Assembly: GCA_022827225.1 (NCBI GenBank) | Contig: JAJDTJ010000069.1 | Coordinates: 1 to 55,671, forward strand | Source: Candidatus Poribacteria bacterium | GTDB taxonomy: Bacteria > Poribacteria > WGA-4E > WGA-3G | Length of the DNA: 55,671 bases | Reading direction: 5' to 3' | Part shown: positions 35,198-45,257 of the stretch, one piece after another | How positions within the stretch are numbered: position 1 is the first letter of the stretch | Layout of the letters: every line of letters starts with the position of its first letter | The notes under the pieces: generated by a model | The model's database searches: none | The model's input: the letters and a program-made list of their open reading frames with translations, nothing else | Told to the model about the DNA's origin: nothing | Translations under genes and position numbers: made by a program

Positions 35198-37384
35198 TTA
35201 TTCGCTGCCTGCTTTAACTTCCCGGCGGCGCGGATGTAGTACAAACTCCGTATAGCCGTTCGGCAGTTCGCACCCTTTAAACACCAAATCTAAAGCCGCT
35301 TGAAAAGCGATGCTCTCGTCATAATTAGGCGACATGTTCCGGTAGTTCGGATCGCCAGCGTTCTGTTCGTCAACGATCTTCGCCATCCGCTGGAATGTTT
35401 CTGTCACCTGTGCCTCGCTAACGATGCCGTGGTGGAGCCAGTTTGCGATGTGCTGACTCGAAATCCGTAGGGTCGCCCGGTCCTCCATCAAACCGACGTT
35501 GTTAATATCTGGTATCTTTGAGCAACCGATTCCTTGGTCGACCCATCGCACGACGTATCCCAAAATCCCCTGCGCGTTGTTGTCCAATTCACGTTGAATC
35601 TCATCGGGTTGCAGCTCGCGTTCCTTTAGCAGCGGCGGTGTGAGTAGGTCCGCCAAACTCGCGCGTTGCCTTGCCGACAATTCCTTTATCCAGTTCGCCA
35701 CGTCAACGCGGTGGTAGTGCATCGCGTGGAGCGTTGCGGCTGTCGGGGACGGCACCCACGCCGTTGTTGCCCCTGCCAACGGGTGATTCACCTTCGTCTC
35801 GACCATCTCCGCCATCTTGTCAGGCTTTGTCCACATGCCCTTCCCGATCTGTGCGGTACCCAGCAAGGCAGTCTCAATTCCGATATCGACGTTCCAATCC
35901 TCATAAGCGATCATCCACGGTTCGTTGCGGATGTCCATTTTCGGGATCATCGGTCCCGCCTCCATGCTCGTATGGATTTCGTCGCCGGTTCTATCCAGGA
36001 ATCCCGTATTAATAAAGACGAGCCGTTCCCTTGCGATCCGAATCGCCTCTTTGAGATTGACAGTCGTACGGCGTTCCTCATCCATAATCCCGATCTTAAT
36101 GGTATTCGTCTGGAGTCTGAGTGCGGACTCTATCCACTCGAACATCCGAATCGTCATATCCACTTCTTCGGGACCGTGGAACTTCGGTTTGACGATGTAG
36201 ATACTCCCCATTTTGCTATTGGTGTATGCGCTGTTTCCGCGGAGGTCGTGTACCGCGGCGAAGGTGGTCACCATCGCGTCAAGGATGCCTTCTGGGACTT
36301 CTTCACCCTCTTGGGTTAGAACGGCATCTGTGTACATGTGGAGTCCAACGTTGCGGATAAGGAGCAGACTCCTACCTGGGAGTGTCAATGTACTGCCATC
36401 GGGTGTCGTAAACGTTTTATCGGGTGCAAGCCGTCGTGTGACCATTTCACCGTTCTTCTCAAATGTCGTCTCCAGCGTCCCTTTCATGATACCGTTCCAG
36501 TTGCGATAGACGCGGACCTTATCTGCTGCATCTACAGCAGCGACAGAGTCCTCGCAGTCTTGGATCGTGGTAATCGCGGATTCCAGGATAACATCGACGA
36601 CACCTGCCGGATGCGCCTTGCCGACCGGATGTTCCCGATCTATCCGTATTTCGATATGCATCCCGTGGTTTTGAAGCAAAATAGCCGTGAGTTCGTCATC
36701 CGCTTGTGTGAACCCGACGAACTTGGTCGGATTCGCTAAGCCTGTCGCACTGCCGTCTTTGCGTATTGCGAGGAGTTGTTGTTCGTTATGTTCGGCATTG
36801 AGCGTAAACAGTTTAACATCAGCGTAGCTCCCCGTTTCCAGTGCTACCATTTCATCTAAAAACCGCTCCGTATATTCAATGACTTTCTTACCTCGGATCG
36901 GGTTATAGGTCGTACTTCGGGTGGCACCATCTGATTCGTCGATGACATCCGTGCCGTAAAGCGCGTCGTAGAGGCTGCCCCACCGCGCGTTCGCAGCGTT
37001 TAGCGCGTAGCGCGCATTATCAACCGGGACGACCAATTGTGGACCTGCCATAAACGCGATCTCAACATCAACGTCCTCGGTAATCACAGTAAAATCGCGT
37101 CCTTCAGGGAGCAGATAGCCTATATCGGTCAGGAACGCTGCGTACGCCTCACCGTCAAGTTGTTCATCTTTGCGTGCCAGATGCCACGCGTCAATCTGCT
37201 GTTGGAGTGAATCCCGTTTCTCCAAAAGCGACCGGTTCTCTGCTCCGAACGCCGCAACGATGTCGTCAAACGCTTTCCAGAAAGCGTCTGCTTCTATCCC
37301 CGTACCGGGTGCGATCTCGTCTCGGACCAATGCATACAAATCTTCATCTATTCTGAGGTTACCGATTGCGATTCGGTTTCCCAT
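35198..37384 (-). CDS. glcB: Malate synthase G
   Basis: Malate synthase G joins glyoxylate and acetyl-CoA to malate in the glyoxylate pathway. From ATG 37384 the protein has 728 residues, matching the family (about 720); a longer frame to 37474 adds 30 residues not found in it. Diagnostic sequence includes the start [16 protein letters not shown] with [11 protein letters not shown], the [20 protein letters not shown] region, [25 protein letters not shown] and [20 protein letters not shown]. No isocitrate lyase gene lies in the window, so glyoxylate may come from glycolate or purine breakdown. The gene is convergent with the amidohydrolase gene. Confidence 0.95.
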   Translation of the reverse strand: MGNRIAIGNLRIDEDLYALVRDEIAPGTGIEADAFWKAFDDIVAAFGAENRSLLEKRDSLQQQIDAWHLARKDEQLDGEAYAAFLTDIGYLLPEGRDFTVITEDVDVEIAFMAGPQLVVPVDNARYALNAANARWGSLYDALYGTDVIDESDGATRSTTYNPIRGKKVIEYTERFLDEMVALETGSYADVKLFTLNAEHNEQQLLAIRKDGSATGLANPTKFVGFTQADDELTAILLQNHGMHIEIRIDREHPVGKAHPAGVVDVILESAITTIQDCEDSVAAVDAADKVRVYRNWNGIMKGTLETTFEKNGEMVTRRLAPDKTFTTPDGSTLTLPGRSLLLIRNVGLHMYTDAVLTQEGEEVPEGILDAMVTTFAAVHDLRGNSAYTNSKMGSIYIVKPKFHGPEEVDMTIRMFEWIESALRLQTNTIKIGIMDEERRTTVNLKEAIRIARERLVFINTGFLDRTGDEIHTSMEAGPMIPKMDIRNEPWMIAYEDWNVDIGIETALLGTAQIGKGMWTKPDKMAEMVETKVNHPLAGATTAWVPSPTAATLHAMHYHRVDVANWIKELSARQRASLADLLTPPLLKERELQPDEIQRELDNNAQGILGYVVRWVDQGIGCSKIPDINNVGLMEDRATLRISSQHIANWLHHGIVSEAQVTETFQRMAKIVDEQNAGDPNYRNMSPNYDESIAFQAALDLVFKGCELPNGYTEFVLHPRRREVKAGSE

Positions 37385-37525
37385 ACCCTTTTCTCCCCAA
37401 GGTGCTGTAAGGTGTTGGATCCTCATTAGCCGATGCTTCGTTGCACCGGCAACCAATTCCGTCTGAATTGCCAAATATCATAGCAACAAATCTACAGTTT
37501 GTCAATTGCTTTTTTGAATGTTGAG

Positions 37526-38314
37526 TTAATTCGGCTGATTTCTCTGCTTTATGGGGGATTTTTTTCGATCTTTCCGCCGCGCTTTGAACACATCGCTTGT
37601 CTGTTCAATCTGTTTAACACGATCCAGGAAGTACAAGCGCATGGGAGCCGCGGATTTATAATGCGGGTTATCGAGAAAAACATCTGGTTCGCCTAACAAT
37701 TCGTTGATGAGACCTTTTGTCCAGCCACGTTCAGAGATGAGACGCGTCTGGGTGATTTTCTCTTTTTCACGGGCAGCCTTGCGTGCTGCAGCTTTCTGCT
37801 GTTTTTCGGTTTGCCACAACGTTTTGAAATCGTCTGAACGTTCGACTTTGCGAATATCGGATTTTAGATAAATTGGATAGGTTAATTGTCCTCCTAAAAA
37901 GGGCATAGAGAAAGACTCACACGACAAGAATCTATCTATGCGTTCGGGTGTCCAATGTCCACGCCCCAACAATTCCTCGTGCGAGAAATGGGTGTCGGGG
38001 TGGGTTTCCATTTCTATATTCCAAATCTCACAGAATCTTCTTCGCATTGAGACATCGTTGAAATTCTCAAGCATCAATTCTTTTTCTGCTTTCTCAATAT
38101 CATTGTAACGAAAGAGCCGAACCGTGTTTAAATCCTCCAATGTAATCACAGTAACATCTCCCATCGTTGTGCCTACTTTTCTTTCGACTTCAAAATCATG
38201 GAGTTGTGATTCAGAGAGAATCGTGCCACGTTTTCCGAGTTGGGATTTAGTGATATATCCACCTTTTCTGATTGTAAAATTACGCGCGGGTTTCCGATGC
38301 TTTTGCTGTTTCAC
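37526..38314 (-). CDS. Uncharacterised basic protein with repeated GWT-LY-D motif
   Basis: I do not recognise a named family for this 262-residue protein. Two related units are visible: GRGHWTPERIDRFLSCE followed by YPIYLKSDIRKVERSDDF (about 120-170), and ERGWTKGLINELLGEPD followed by PMRLYFLDRVKQIEQTSDVF (about 195-250). Each looks like a small helical unit ending in a sequence with the pattern LYxxDxVxxxE. The end is strongly basic (KARRKDRKKSPIKQR) and a lysine/arginine-rich helix (KQQKAAARKAAREKEK) joins the units, suggesting nucleic-acid contact; this is inference. No signal peptide is present. It stands alone, 141 bp upstream of the malate synthase gene start. Confidence 0.6.
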   Translation of the reverse strand: MKQQKHRKPARNFTIRKGGYITKSQLGKRGTILSESQLHDFEVERKVGTTMGDVTVITLEDLNTVRLFRYNDIEKAEKELMLENFNDVSMRRRFCEIWNIEMETHPDTHFSHEELLGRGHWTPERIDRFLSCESFSMPFLGGQLTYPIYLKSDIRKVERSDDFKTLWQTEKQQKAAARKAAREKEKITQTRLISERGWTKGLINELLGEPDVFLDNPHYKSAAPMRLYFLDRVKQIEQTSDVFKARRKDRKKSPIKQRNQPN

Positions 38315-38645
38315 GCTTGATACCTCCGGTCAGTTTTCTCTCATGTTGAGGACGGGTTTCAGTATCGGATTATACTACAGTTTTAGGTAATTGCCAATTC
38401 CTTTTTTCAGAGAAGCACCGACACCCGTCTCCCGCGACTTGCGAAAATGTAGAACTTGTGTTAACATGTTAATCAGTGCAGACAATTTACCCTCTCGCTG
38501 AGAGAAAAAATATATGACATGCCTTGTAAAAAATTAGAACTTACGCGCCCGCCATTGCTGACGAGGTGTTTTTGATTGGGCGTTTCTTTACTTTTCTTTA
38601 CTCTTCTTTACTCTTTACTCACTCTAGGAGCACATAACCTAAAAA
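38315..38645. other. Divergent intergenic region with a 12-bp perfect palindrome
   Basis: No gene is seen in these 331 bases. TTAACATGTTAA at 38461-38472 is a perfect palindrome and could be an operator for one of the divergent genes. A pyrimidine-rich stretch (TTTACTT, TTTACTCTTC repeats, 38584-38622) precedes the oxidoreductase start, and AGGAG stands unusually far (15 bases) from its ATG. Confidence 0.45.
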
Positions 38646-39725
38646 ATGAAAATCGGAATTATTGGCTGTGGAACGATCAGTGGTGCATATTTTCAAGGCG
38701 CACGGAAAACTGATATTTTAGAAATCAAAGCCTGTGCAGACATCCGACCGGAAGCTGCACAGGCACAAGCCGAAAGATACAACTGTCAAGCACATACCGT
38801 TGATGAACTGCTCGCGGACCCTGAAATCGAACTCGTCGTGAATCTCACGATTCCGAGGGCACACGTCGAAGTCGGCTTACAGGTTCTCGGAGCCGGTAAG
38901 CACGTCTATAGCGAAAAACCGCTCGGTGTGGATACTGAAAGCGGAAAACAACTTATTGACGCTGCAGCGGAAAAAGGATTGCGCGCCGGATCGGCACCCG
39001 ATACCTTCCTCGGTGCAGGCATCCAAACCTCTCGGCAAGCACTGGATGCAGGAAAAATCGGCAGACCGATCGCCGGCACAGCGTTCATGTGTGGACACGG
39101 CCACGAAAGTTGGCATCCGAACCCCGCCTTCTACTACGACATCGGCGGCGGTCCGATGCTGGACATGGGACCGTATTATGTAACCGCCCTCGTCAATATC
39201 CTCGGGCCCGTCAAGCGCGTCGCTGCGGTTACCACAAAAGCGTTTGAAGAACGCATCGCAACGAGCGAAGCCGTGCGCGGTTTGAAAATCCCTGTCAAAA
39301 CGACGACACATCTCGCTGGCACCATCGAATTCCAGAACGGCGCGATTATCACAATGATTATGAGTTTCGATATGTGGCGGCACAGCCTCCCTTGCATCGA
39401 AATCTATGGAGAAACCGGCTCAATGACCGTCCCCGATCCAAACGGATTTGGCGGTCCTGTCCACGTCTGCCCAGCAGGCGGCAATTGGGAAGAAGAGGAA
39501 ATCCGTTTCCCAAACAACGCACGGATGATCGGCGTGATTGATATGGTATCGGCAATTCGTTCCGGACGACCGCATCGTGCAAGCGGCGCCTTGGCATACC
39601 ATGTACTTGAGGTGATGTGCGCCTTCGACAAATCTTCCGAAACCGGCGAACATGTTATCATTGAAAGCACAACAGAACGTCCCGATCCTGTACCCTTCGG
39701 GCTGAATGAATGGGAAATAGATTAG
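38646..39725 (+). CDS. Gfo/Idh/MocA-family NAD(P)-dependent oxidoreductase
   Basis: The 359-residue protein begins KIGIIGCGTISGAYFQG, the GxGxxG nucleotide-binding loop of a Rossmann fold. It continues with the family motifs VVNLTIPRAHVEVGLQVL, AGKHVYSEKPLGVD (EKP with the catalytic Lys) and YYDIGGGPMLDMGPYYVTAL (catalytic Asp-Met-Gly-xx-Tyr). Members oxidise or reduce sugars, inositols and related compounds; the exact substrate cannot be read. It starts at ATG 38646 by alignment with the family N-terminus, despite a poor ribosome binding site. It converges with hflC, with 15 bp between stop codons. Confidence 0.92.
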   Translation: MKIGIIGCGTISGAYFQGARKTDILEIKACADIRPEAAQAQAERYNCQAHTVDELLADPEIELVVNLTIPRAHVEVGLQVLGAGKHVYSEKPLGVDTESGKQLIDAAAEKGLRAGSAPDTFLGAGIQTSRQALDAGKIGRPIAGTAFMCGHGHESWHPNPAFYYDIGGGPMLDMGPYYVTALVNILGPVKRVAAVTTKAFEERIATSEAVRGLKIPVKTTTHLAGTIEFQNGAIITMIMSFDMWRHSLPCIEIYGETGSMTVPDPNGFGGPVHVCPAGGNWEEEEIRFPNNARMIGVIDMVSAIRSGRPHRASGALAYHVLEVMCAFDKSSETGEHVIIESTTERPDPVPFGLNEWEID

Positions 39726-39740
39726 TTGTCAGGACGATTT

Positions 39741-40703
39741 TTACCGCTGAATCACGTCACTATTTTTCAGGTACTTATAGAGATCGCTATCCGTTGTGAG
39801 GATCAGCTTCGTACTCGCAGCGGTCGTCTTTCGATACGTCTCTAAAGTCTGAATAAACGCATAAAACTCAGGGTCTTGACCGTGTGCTTCGGCATAAATC
39901 TGGATCGCTTGTGCATCCGCATCCCCCTTAATCTGCTCCGCCTCCTTATACGCCTCTGACTGGATGCGCTCCAACTCCTTCTGTTTCTGCCCCATGATGT
40001 TCGCGGCTTCGCCTTCACCTTCCGATTTGTACTTTTCGGAGATACGTTGCCGCTCCGAGATCATCTGGTCAAAGACTTTCTTGCGGACTTCATCTACATA
40101 GTTAATGCGTTTTATCTGAACATCGACGAGTTCAACGCCGTATTGCGGCACCGTCTCCTGTACTTTCTCAAGTATCATGCGTGTAATCCGCTCCCTGCCG
40201 ATCTGAATCTCTTCCAAAGGTTCACCGGATTGTCCCTCTTCTCCTTCGAGGACTTCGAGATCAAGGCTTAAGACGCGATTTGAATCCCGCACGACTTCAA
40301 TCAAGAGTTGCGCTGTCACTAAATCCCGCGCTGCGGAGTCGATGATGTCATCCAAACGGGATTGTGCGAACTGTTCTGTGCCGAGTGCTTGATAGAATTT
40401 GAGGGCATCTTTAATACGCCAGCGTGCTGTCGTATCGAGCCAGATGAACCGCTTGTCCTTCGTCGGAATCTGGTTCGGAGACCCATCCCATTCGAGCACG
40501 CGTTTCTCAAAACGATGCACCTGCTGAATAAACGGCGTTTTTAATTTCAGTCCGGCAGTGACAATAGGTTGCCCAACAGGGCGCCCGAATTCGGTAATAA
40601 CGACCTGCTCACCTTCATAGACGACATAGAACATCCCTGCAGCAACTGGAACCGCTAAAATCGCAACGATAATTATGGGGATCAGGACCTTTTTCGATTT
40701 CAT
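39741..40703 (-). CDS. hflC: HflC, membrane protease modulator (SPFH/band 7)
   Basis: The 320-residue protein has one N-terminal membrane helix (VLIPIIIVAILAVPVAAGMF), then the band-7 domain opening with VVYEGEQVVITEFGRPVGQPI and TAGLKLKTPFIQQVHRFEKR. Coiled-coil sequence rich in Glu, Lys and Ala (SEKYKSEGEGEAANIMGQKQ, EAYKEAEQIKGDADAQAI) follows, and EFYAFIQTLETYRK near the end is typical of HflC. With HflK it forms a periplasmic-side cage around FtsH that tunes its proteolysis. It lies 24 bp downstream of hflK on the same strand. Confidence 0.93.
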   Translation of the reverse strand: MKSKKVLIPIIIVAILAVPVAAGMFYVVYEGEQVVITEFGRPVGQPIVTAGLKLKTPFIQQVHRFEKRVLEWDGSPNQIPTKDKRFIWLDTTARWRIKDALKFYQALGTEQFAQSRLDDIIDSAARDLVTAQLLIEVVRDSNRVLSLDLEVLEGEEGQSGEPLEEIQIGRERITRMILEKVQETVPQYGVELVDVQIKRINYVDEVRKKVFDQMISERQRISEKYKSEGEGEAANIMGQKQKELERIQSEAYKEAEQIKGDADAQAIQIYAEAHGQDPEFYAFIQTLETYRKTTAASTKLILTTDSDLYKYLKNSDVIQR

Positions 40704-40727
40704 GAGAATACTCCTTTTGCGGATCCA

Positions 40728-41705
40728 CTATTCACTGAGTTGTAGAAGTGGGATAGGTGAGTTGGTTTTACCGTCAATCACATAAATCTCTTTGACCTGT
40801 GGCAAAATGTCTTGCATCGCTTCAAGATAGAGGCGGCGGCGGGTGACCTCTTTCGCCTTTTGATACTCTGAGCGGATTGAGTTGAACCGATCGGCATCGC
40901 CTTGCGCCTCGTTTACGCGTTTGAGGGCGTAGCCTTGCGCTTCCGAAATCTGTTGTGCTGCCATCCCTTTTGCTTTCGGTACGGCTTGGTTGTAATCGCG
41001 CCACGCTTCGTTGATCAAACGCTCCTTCTCCTGTTTCGCCTCGTTAACGGCGTTAAACGCTGCTTTCACCGTTTCCGGTGGATTGACATCTTGCAAGGTC
41101 ACTGTCGCCACATCTAAACCGGTCTCGTAGAGATCGAGCAGTTGCTGTAGATGTTGTTCAACTTCTGCGGCAATTTCGATACGACCGACGGTTAACACTT
41201 CCGTCACAGTCCGATCCCCAACGACTCGGCTCAATACCGATTCTGAGAGGTCTCGCAAGGCGCGCTGCGGATTCCGTACAGAAAACAGGAAACTTTTTGG
41301 GTCCTTGATTTTATACTGCACCACCCATTCGACATCGGCGATACTCAGGTCCCCTGTTAGCATCAGGGATTCCTCCGAGTAGTCGCGGGTGTCATACTGC
41401 GTACGCACCCCTGCCCTCAGCGTCCGAAACCCGAATTCCTCTTTAAAGACTTTCCGAACTGGAACGTTAATGGCTCTCTCAATACCGAGTGGTAACTTGA
41501 AGTGGAGTCCTGGTTCGGCTTGCCGCACCGATTTACCAAACATCAGCACGACGGCGATTTCGTCCGCTTCCACCGTATAAAAACTTGTCGCCAAGCACGC
41601 TAAGACGATCACACCGAGAACCACAAACAAAATCCGTTTAGGCGTGATAAAGCGCGTGTAAGGCTGCCGCGTAATTAATTCTTGGAATTCTTGTATATCT
41701 TGCAT
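40728..41705 (-). CDS. hflK: HflK, membrane protease modulator (SPFH/band 7)
   Basis: The 325-residue protein has a short cytoplasmic start, a membrane helix (ILFVVLGVIVLACLATSF) and the band-7 domain beginning YTVEADEIAVVLMFGKSVRQ and EPGLHFKLPLGIERA. HflK marks are VQYKIKDPKSFLFSVRNP, VVGDRTVTEVLTVGR and VTLQDVNPPETVKAAFNAVN, followed by a long coiled coil. The glycine-rich N-terminal extension of proteobacterial HflK is missing. The order hflK-hflC is the normal operon order. It has a good ribosome binding site (AAAGGAGA). Confidence 0.93.
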   Translation of the reverse strand: MQDIQEFQELITRQPYTRFITPKRILFVVLGVIVLACLATSFYTVEADEIAVVLMFGKSVRQAEPGLHFKLPLGIERAINVPVRKVFKEEFGFRTLRAGVRTQYDTRDYSEESLMLTGDLSIADVEWVVQYKIKDPKSFLFSVRNPQRALRDLSESVLSRVVGDRTVTEVLTVGRIEIAAEVEQHLQQLLDLYETGLDVATVTLQDVNPPETVKAAFNAVNEAKQEKERLINEAWRDYNQAVPKAKGMAAQQISEAQGYALKRVNEAQGDADRFNSIRSEYQKAKEVTRRRLYLEAMQDILPQVKEIYVIDGKTNSPIPLLQLSE

Positions 41706-41784
41706 AAGAGTTCTCCTTTTTGCTTGTATGTATTAACGAAGCAATCATAACGCCTTTAGCAAAAACAGTCAAGGAGAATCGGAA

Positions 41785-44748
41785 TCAAGAGACTGTGGCG
41801 GGTTGTTCAAGGTAGGCTTGATAGAGACGTTGCTTGAGATCGGCGTTAATTTCTGGTTTCGATAATTTTGTGTAGAGCTCGAGTTTGTTATTGACGAAAT
41901 CCAATAAAATCTCATCAATCACCTGATCGAACTTATACCGTTTGTTGTTCTCCGTATTATCACCCGTAATCACCTGTCGCAGTTCTTCATGCTGACGAAC
42001 CTTTTGGTAAACGTTCTCAATGTCAACTTTATCTTCCACGGTGAAATCAGTCTGATAAGCATTGTTCAGCGCATTAATGATATTGGAGAGAAAATCCTGC
42101 TCAGGATCCCTGACGGTAGCGACGTCGCTGCCAATCCCGTCAATCTCACTATCCTGCGCTTCAAGAGAGAGTTGTAGGTTCTCATGCGTTCTTTGCACAC
42201 GAAACGAATCTAAGTCCACAGATGACAAAACATCGTTCAGGTCGGGGTGGTCTCGTTTCGGGAGCTTCTTGTTGAGACTGTGACTGAAGATATACAACTT
42301 TTCCAACGCCACATCGGTGAAGGTAATCAACTGCGAGATGTATCCGTAGAGTCGAATGTAACTCTGTAAGGTAGAACGAAACTCCTCCCGCGCATGCATT
42401 TCAAGTGCTGACCACCGCTCAACAACGCTGTCAAGAACGCCTTGTAGCAATTCATCAGGTTGGTCAGGGTCATAAAAGACATCACAGAATCGGTCAACGG
42501 TTTCCGCCTCATAGAGGTCGAACCCTTCCAATAGGCTCTGTAGGTCATACAACCGGTTCGGGTCGGTCTCCTTTGGGAGTGTCGTGGTCTGATAGTATTG
42601 CTGAAACGCTTCCTGTATCTGTTCCGGTTCATTCACAAAGTCGAGTACCAAAGTATCCGTTTTACCAGTGGCGACGCGGTTCAGACGGCTCAAGGTCTGG
42701 ACACATTGCAGCCCGTCTAACCGTTTATCGACGTACATTGTCTGTAGCAGCGGCTCATCGAAACCTGTCTGGAACTTGCTCGCGACAATCAGAATCCGAT
42801 ACTGCGGATCCTTGAAACTCTCCGCAATGGAGGTGCTTGGTGGCAATTCATTCATCCCGTTTTCCGTGTAGTCCACGCCGCTGTCGGTGTCGTGGACGGT
42901 ATCACTGAACGCCACCAGACACCTGTAAGGTAGCTCCATCTCCCGCATCTGTCGATCAAATTCCTGCTTGTATCTGACGCAGTGCAGTCGGGACGGCGTA
43001 ACCAGCATCGCGCGCCCTTTCCCTTCAATCGTCTTTGCGGTGTGTTCGGTGAAGTGTTCCAAGATAATCCGGGTCTTGGTCTCAATACTATGGCGTTGAA
43101 GGTCAACGTAATTGGTCAGTGCCCGGAGCGTCCGCGCCTTCTCATATTCTCTGTCCTCTGGGACACTTTTGACCAGTTCAAAATATCTTTTAAAGGTGGT
43201 ATAGTTCTGTAGCACGTCCAACGTGAAGCCTTCGCTGATACTCTGACGCATCGAATAGGTATGAAACGGAACAAAGGTTCCTTCTCCGTTTTTCCGTCCG
43301 AACAGTTCTAAGGTCTTGTTCTTCGGTGTACCGCTGAAACCGAAATAGGAGATATGATCCTGCATTCTGCGCTGTTCCATCTGTTCAAGAATTTTAGCGT
43401 CTATATCTGATACTTCAACATCCTCATCATCTTCGATTTCTGTCGGAATTCCTTGTGAGAGCGAAACCCTGAGGTTTTTCGCGGATTCACCGCTCTGTGA
43501 AGAGTGGGCTTCGTCGATAATCACAGCGAAGGTCTTGCTTTTCAGCTTGCCAATCTCCGCTGCAATCACACTGAATTTCTGAATCGTCGAGATGATGATG
43601 TCTTTACCAGATTCGAGAAAACCCCTGAGTTGTGCTGAATTCTTATCAACGGCATGCACCACACCCTCGACTTGTGCTACCTGCTTGATTGTGTTCTGCA
43701 GCTGCCTGTCAAGCACGCGCCGATCCGTCACCACGATGATGGAGTCAAATATCCGATTGGTATCGCTCTCTGACCGATACAGATGCGTGAGTAGGTGCGC
43801 CAACCAAGCGATGGAGTTCGATTTGCCGCTCCCTATGGTGTGTTGGATGAGGTAGTTGTGTCCAACGCCTTCTTCCACGATAGCACCTTCCAATTGACGA
43901 ATCACATCCAGCTGGTGGTATCGCGGGAAAACGAGGACACGGGACTTCTCATCTCTCACCGCGCGAATCTTGTCATCGTAAACCTTTTCTGTGGTCTCCT
44001 GCTCGTGGATAAAGTTGTTGATTAACGCCATCAGGTTATCGGGCTGTAGGAGGTCTTCCCACAGGTAAGCGGTCTTGTGACCGTTTGGGTTCACAGGATT
44101 TTCGATCCCTTTGTTGAACGGAAAGAACCGTGTCTTACCACTTTGCAGTTGTGTTGTCATGGAGACTTTCTCATTGCCCACTGCAAAGTGTACCAGACAC
44201 CGTTTGAATTGGAACAACGGTTCCCTCGGATCCCGATCCGTGCGGTACTGTTTCTCCGCATCTGTGAGAATCTGACCGGTGAGACTGTTTTTCAGTTCCA
44301 TCGTTACCAACGGCAGCCCGTTGAGAAACAGCACCATATCGAGCGATTTCTCGTTCCGTTCTGAGTAATGCAGTTGTCGAATGAGGGAGAATCGGTTTTG
44401 CGCGTAGAGCCGTTGATGGTCGGGGTTCATGCCACTTGCCGGTTGGAAGTAGGTCAGTTTAAAATCACAACCGCGATCCTTAACGCCTTTCCGAAGCACG
44501 TCCAGCACCCCGCGACTCTTAACCTGATTGCTGATACGAAGCATGAGTTTCTGCGGTGTGTCTTCCCCGTACTGACGTTCGAGTTTCTGGTATTCTTCGA
44601 GTTGCGTCATCTGGATAAATCGCAATGTCTCACTGGATATCAGGCAGAGGGGTTTACTATAATGGGAAGATTGTAATGACCGGTAGCCCGACCGGTTCAG
44701 GTGTTGCTCGATGTGATCCTCAAAATCTGTTTCTGTATACCTCGGCAT
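41785..44748 (-). CDS. hsdR: Type I restriction enzyme R subunit (HsdR)
   Basis: The 987-residue subunit carries the nuclease and translocase of a type I restriction system. An N-terminal nuclease domain shows LDMVLFLNGLPLVTMELKN (the D and ExK of PD-(D/E)xK, about residue 155). The helicase part has TIGSGKSNSIAWL (Walker A), FAVIIDEAHSSQSG (DEAH box), YFGFSGTPKNKT (motif III) and FQTGFDEPLLQTMYVDK and LSRLNR for the later motifs. All active residues seem intact. hsdM and hsdS lie upstream on the same strand, but separated by other genes (order hsdM, hsdS, hsdR over 13 kb). The gene is 39 bp downstream of the Rpn C-terminal duplicate. Confidence 0.93.
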   Translation of the reverse strand: MPRYTETDFEDHIEQHLNRSGYRSLQSSHYSKPLCLISSETLRFIQMTQLEEYQKLERQYGEDTPQKLMLRISNQVKSRGVLDVLRKGVKDRGCDFKLTYFQPASGMNPDHQRLYAQNRFSLIRQLHYSERNEKSLDMVLFLNGLPLVTMELKNSLTGQILTDAEKQYRTDRDPREPLFQFKRCLVHFAVGNEKVSMTTQLQSGKTRFFPFNKGIENPVNPNGHKTAYLWEDLLQPDNLMALINNFIHEQETTEKVYDDKIRAVRDEKSRVLVFPRYHQLDVIRQLEGAIVEEGVGHNYLIQHTIGSGKSNSIAWLAHLLTHLYRSESDTNRIFDSIIVVTDRRVLDRQLQNTIKQVAQVEGVVHAVDKNSAQLRGFLESGKDIIISTIQKFSVIAAEIGKLKSKTFAVIIDEAHSSQSGESAKNLRVSLSQGIPTEIEDDEDVEVSDIDAKILEQMEQRRMQDHISYFGFSGTPKNKTLELFGRKNGEGTFVPFHTYSMRQSISEGFTLDVLQNYTTFKRYFELVKSVPEDREYEKARTLRALTNYVDLQRHSIETKTRIILEHFTEHTAKTIEGKGRAMLVTPSRLHCVRYKQEFDRQMREMELPYRCLVAFSDTVHDTDSGVDYTENGMNELPPSTSIAESFKDPQYRILIVASKFQTGFDEPLLQTMYVDKRLDGLQCVQTLSRLNRVATGKTDTLVLDFVNEPEQIQEAFQQYYQTTTLPKETDPNRLYDLQSLLEGFDLYEAETVDRFCDVFYDPDQPDELLQGVLDSVVERWSALEMHAREEFRSTLQSYIRLYGYISQLITFTDVALEKLYIFSHSLNKKLPKRDHPDLNDVLSSVDLDSFRVQRTHENLQLSLEAQDSEIDGIGSDVATVRDPEQDFLSNIINALNNAYQTDFTVEDKVDIENVYQKVRQHEELRQVITGDNTENNKRYKFDQVIDEILLDFVNNKLELYTKLSKPEINADLKQRLYQAYLEQPATVS

Positions 44749-44787
44749 GGTCTAAATCTCGTTAAGTAGATGAGGGGTGCTGCTGCA

Positions 44788-45015
44788 TCAGGAGAGATGC
44801 GTATCTATTTCCTCTAAGCTTTGTGCGGTCATGGCTTGTTCTAAAAGCCTGTCGAGGTGTGTTAGGTTGTGGATGTTGCGGATTTCACGTGAGAGCACTT
44901 CAGGCACGTCCTGAAATCGGAACTGCAGGAGTTTGAGGATTGCGTCTTGTTTGCTTTCCACTTTGCCTTCTATTTTGCCTTGTTCTACGAGAAATTCGGC
45001 TGTTGTCTGTGCCAT
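44788..45015 (-). CDS. Free-standing duplicate of the Rpn C-terminal domain, candidate antitoxin
   Basis: From ATG 45015 the product has 75 residues (MAQTTAEFLVEQGKIEGKV, then DAILKLLQFRFQDVPEVL and LEQAMTAQSLEEIDTHLS). It is nearly identical to the last 74 residues of the neighbouring Rpn nuclease but carries a four-residue insertion. The ATG is preceded by AAAGGAG at 9-base spacing. An alternative TTG at 45036 would overlap the nuclease stop codon. The gene arose by tandem duplication of about 230 bp. In the Rpn family a shorter C-terminal product made from inside the gene is known to counter the nuclease; here such a product may be encoded by its own gene. This role is inferred. Confidence 0.7.
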   Translation of the reverse strand: MAQTTAEFLVEQGKIEGKVESKQDAILKLLQFRFQDVPEVLSREIRNIHNLTHLDRLLEQAMTAQSLEEIDTHLS

Positions 45016-45032
45016 CGTTTCTAACTCCTTTA

Positions 45033-45257
45033 TCAATTCTCCAAGGCGGACTGCGTATCTATTTCCTCTAAGCTTTGCGCGGTCATGGCTTGTTCTAAGA
45101 GCGTATCGAGGTGTGTTAAGTTTTGGATGTTTCTGATTTCACGTGAAAGCACTTCAGGCACGTGCTGAAATTGGAGCTGCAGGAGTTTGAGTACTGCGTC
45201 CTGTTTGCCTTCTGCTTTGCCTTGTTCTCTGAGAAATTCGGCTGTTGTTTGTGCCAT
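45033..45257 (-). CDS. Possible intragenic start inside the Rpn gene (74-residue C-terminal product)
   Basis: An in-frame ATG at 45255-45257 is preceded by a perfect AAGGAG (45267-45272) at 9-base spacing, inside the coding sequence. It would produce MAQTTAEFLREQGKAEGKQD and so on to the normal stop. The same ATG and AAGGAG are preserved in the free-standing duplicate. Whether it is used is not visible from sequence. Confidence 0.45.
   Translation of the reverse strand: MAQTTAEFLREQGKAEGKQDAVLKLLQLQFQHVPEVLSREIRNIQNLTHLDTLLEQAMTAQSLEEIDTQSALEN

Noticed and set aside
35666..36319. 217-codon plus-strand frame within malate synthase
   Set aside because: Antisense to glcB, whose protein sequence is clearly conserved; composition of the frame (His-, Arg- and Cys-rich) is typical of a shadow frame.
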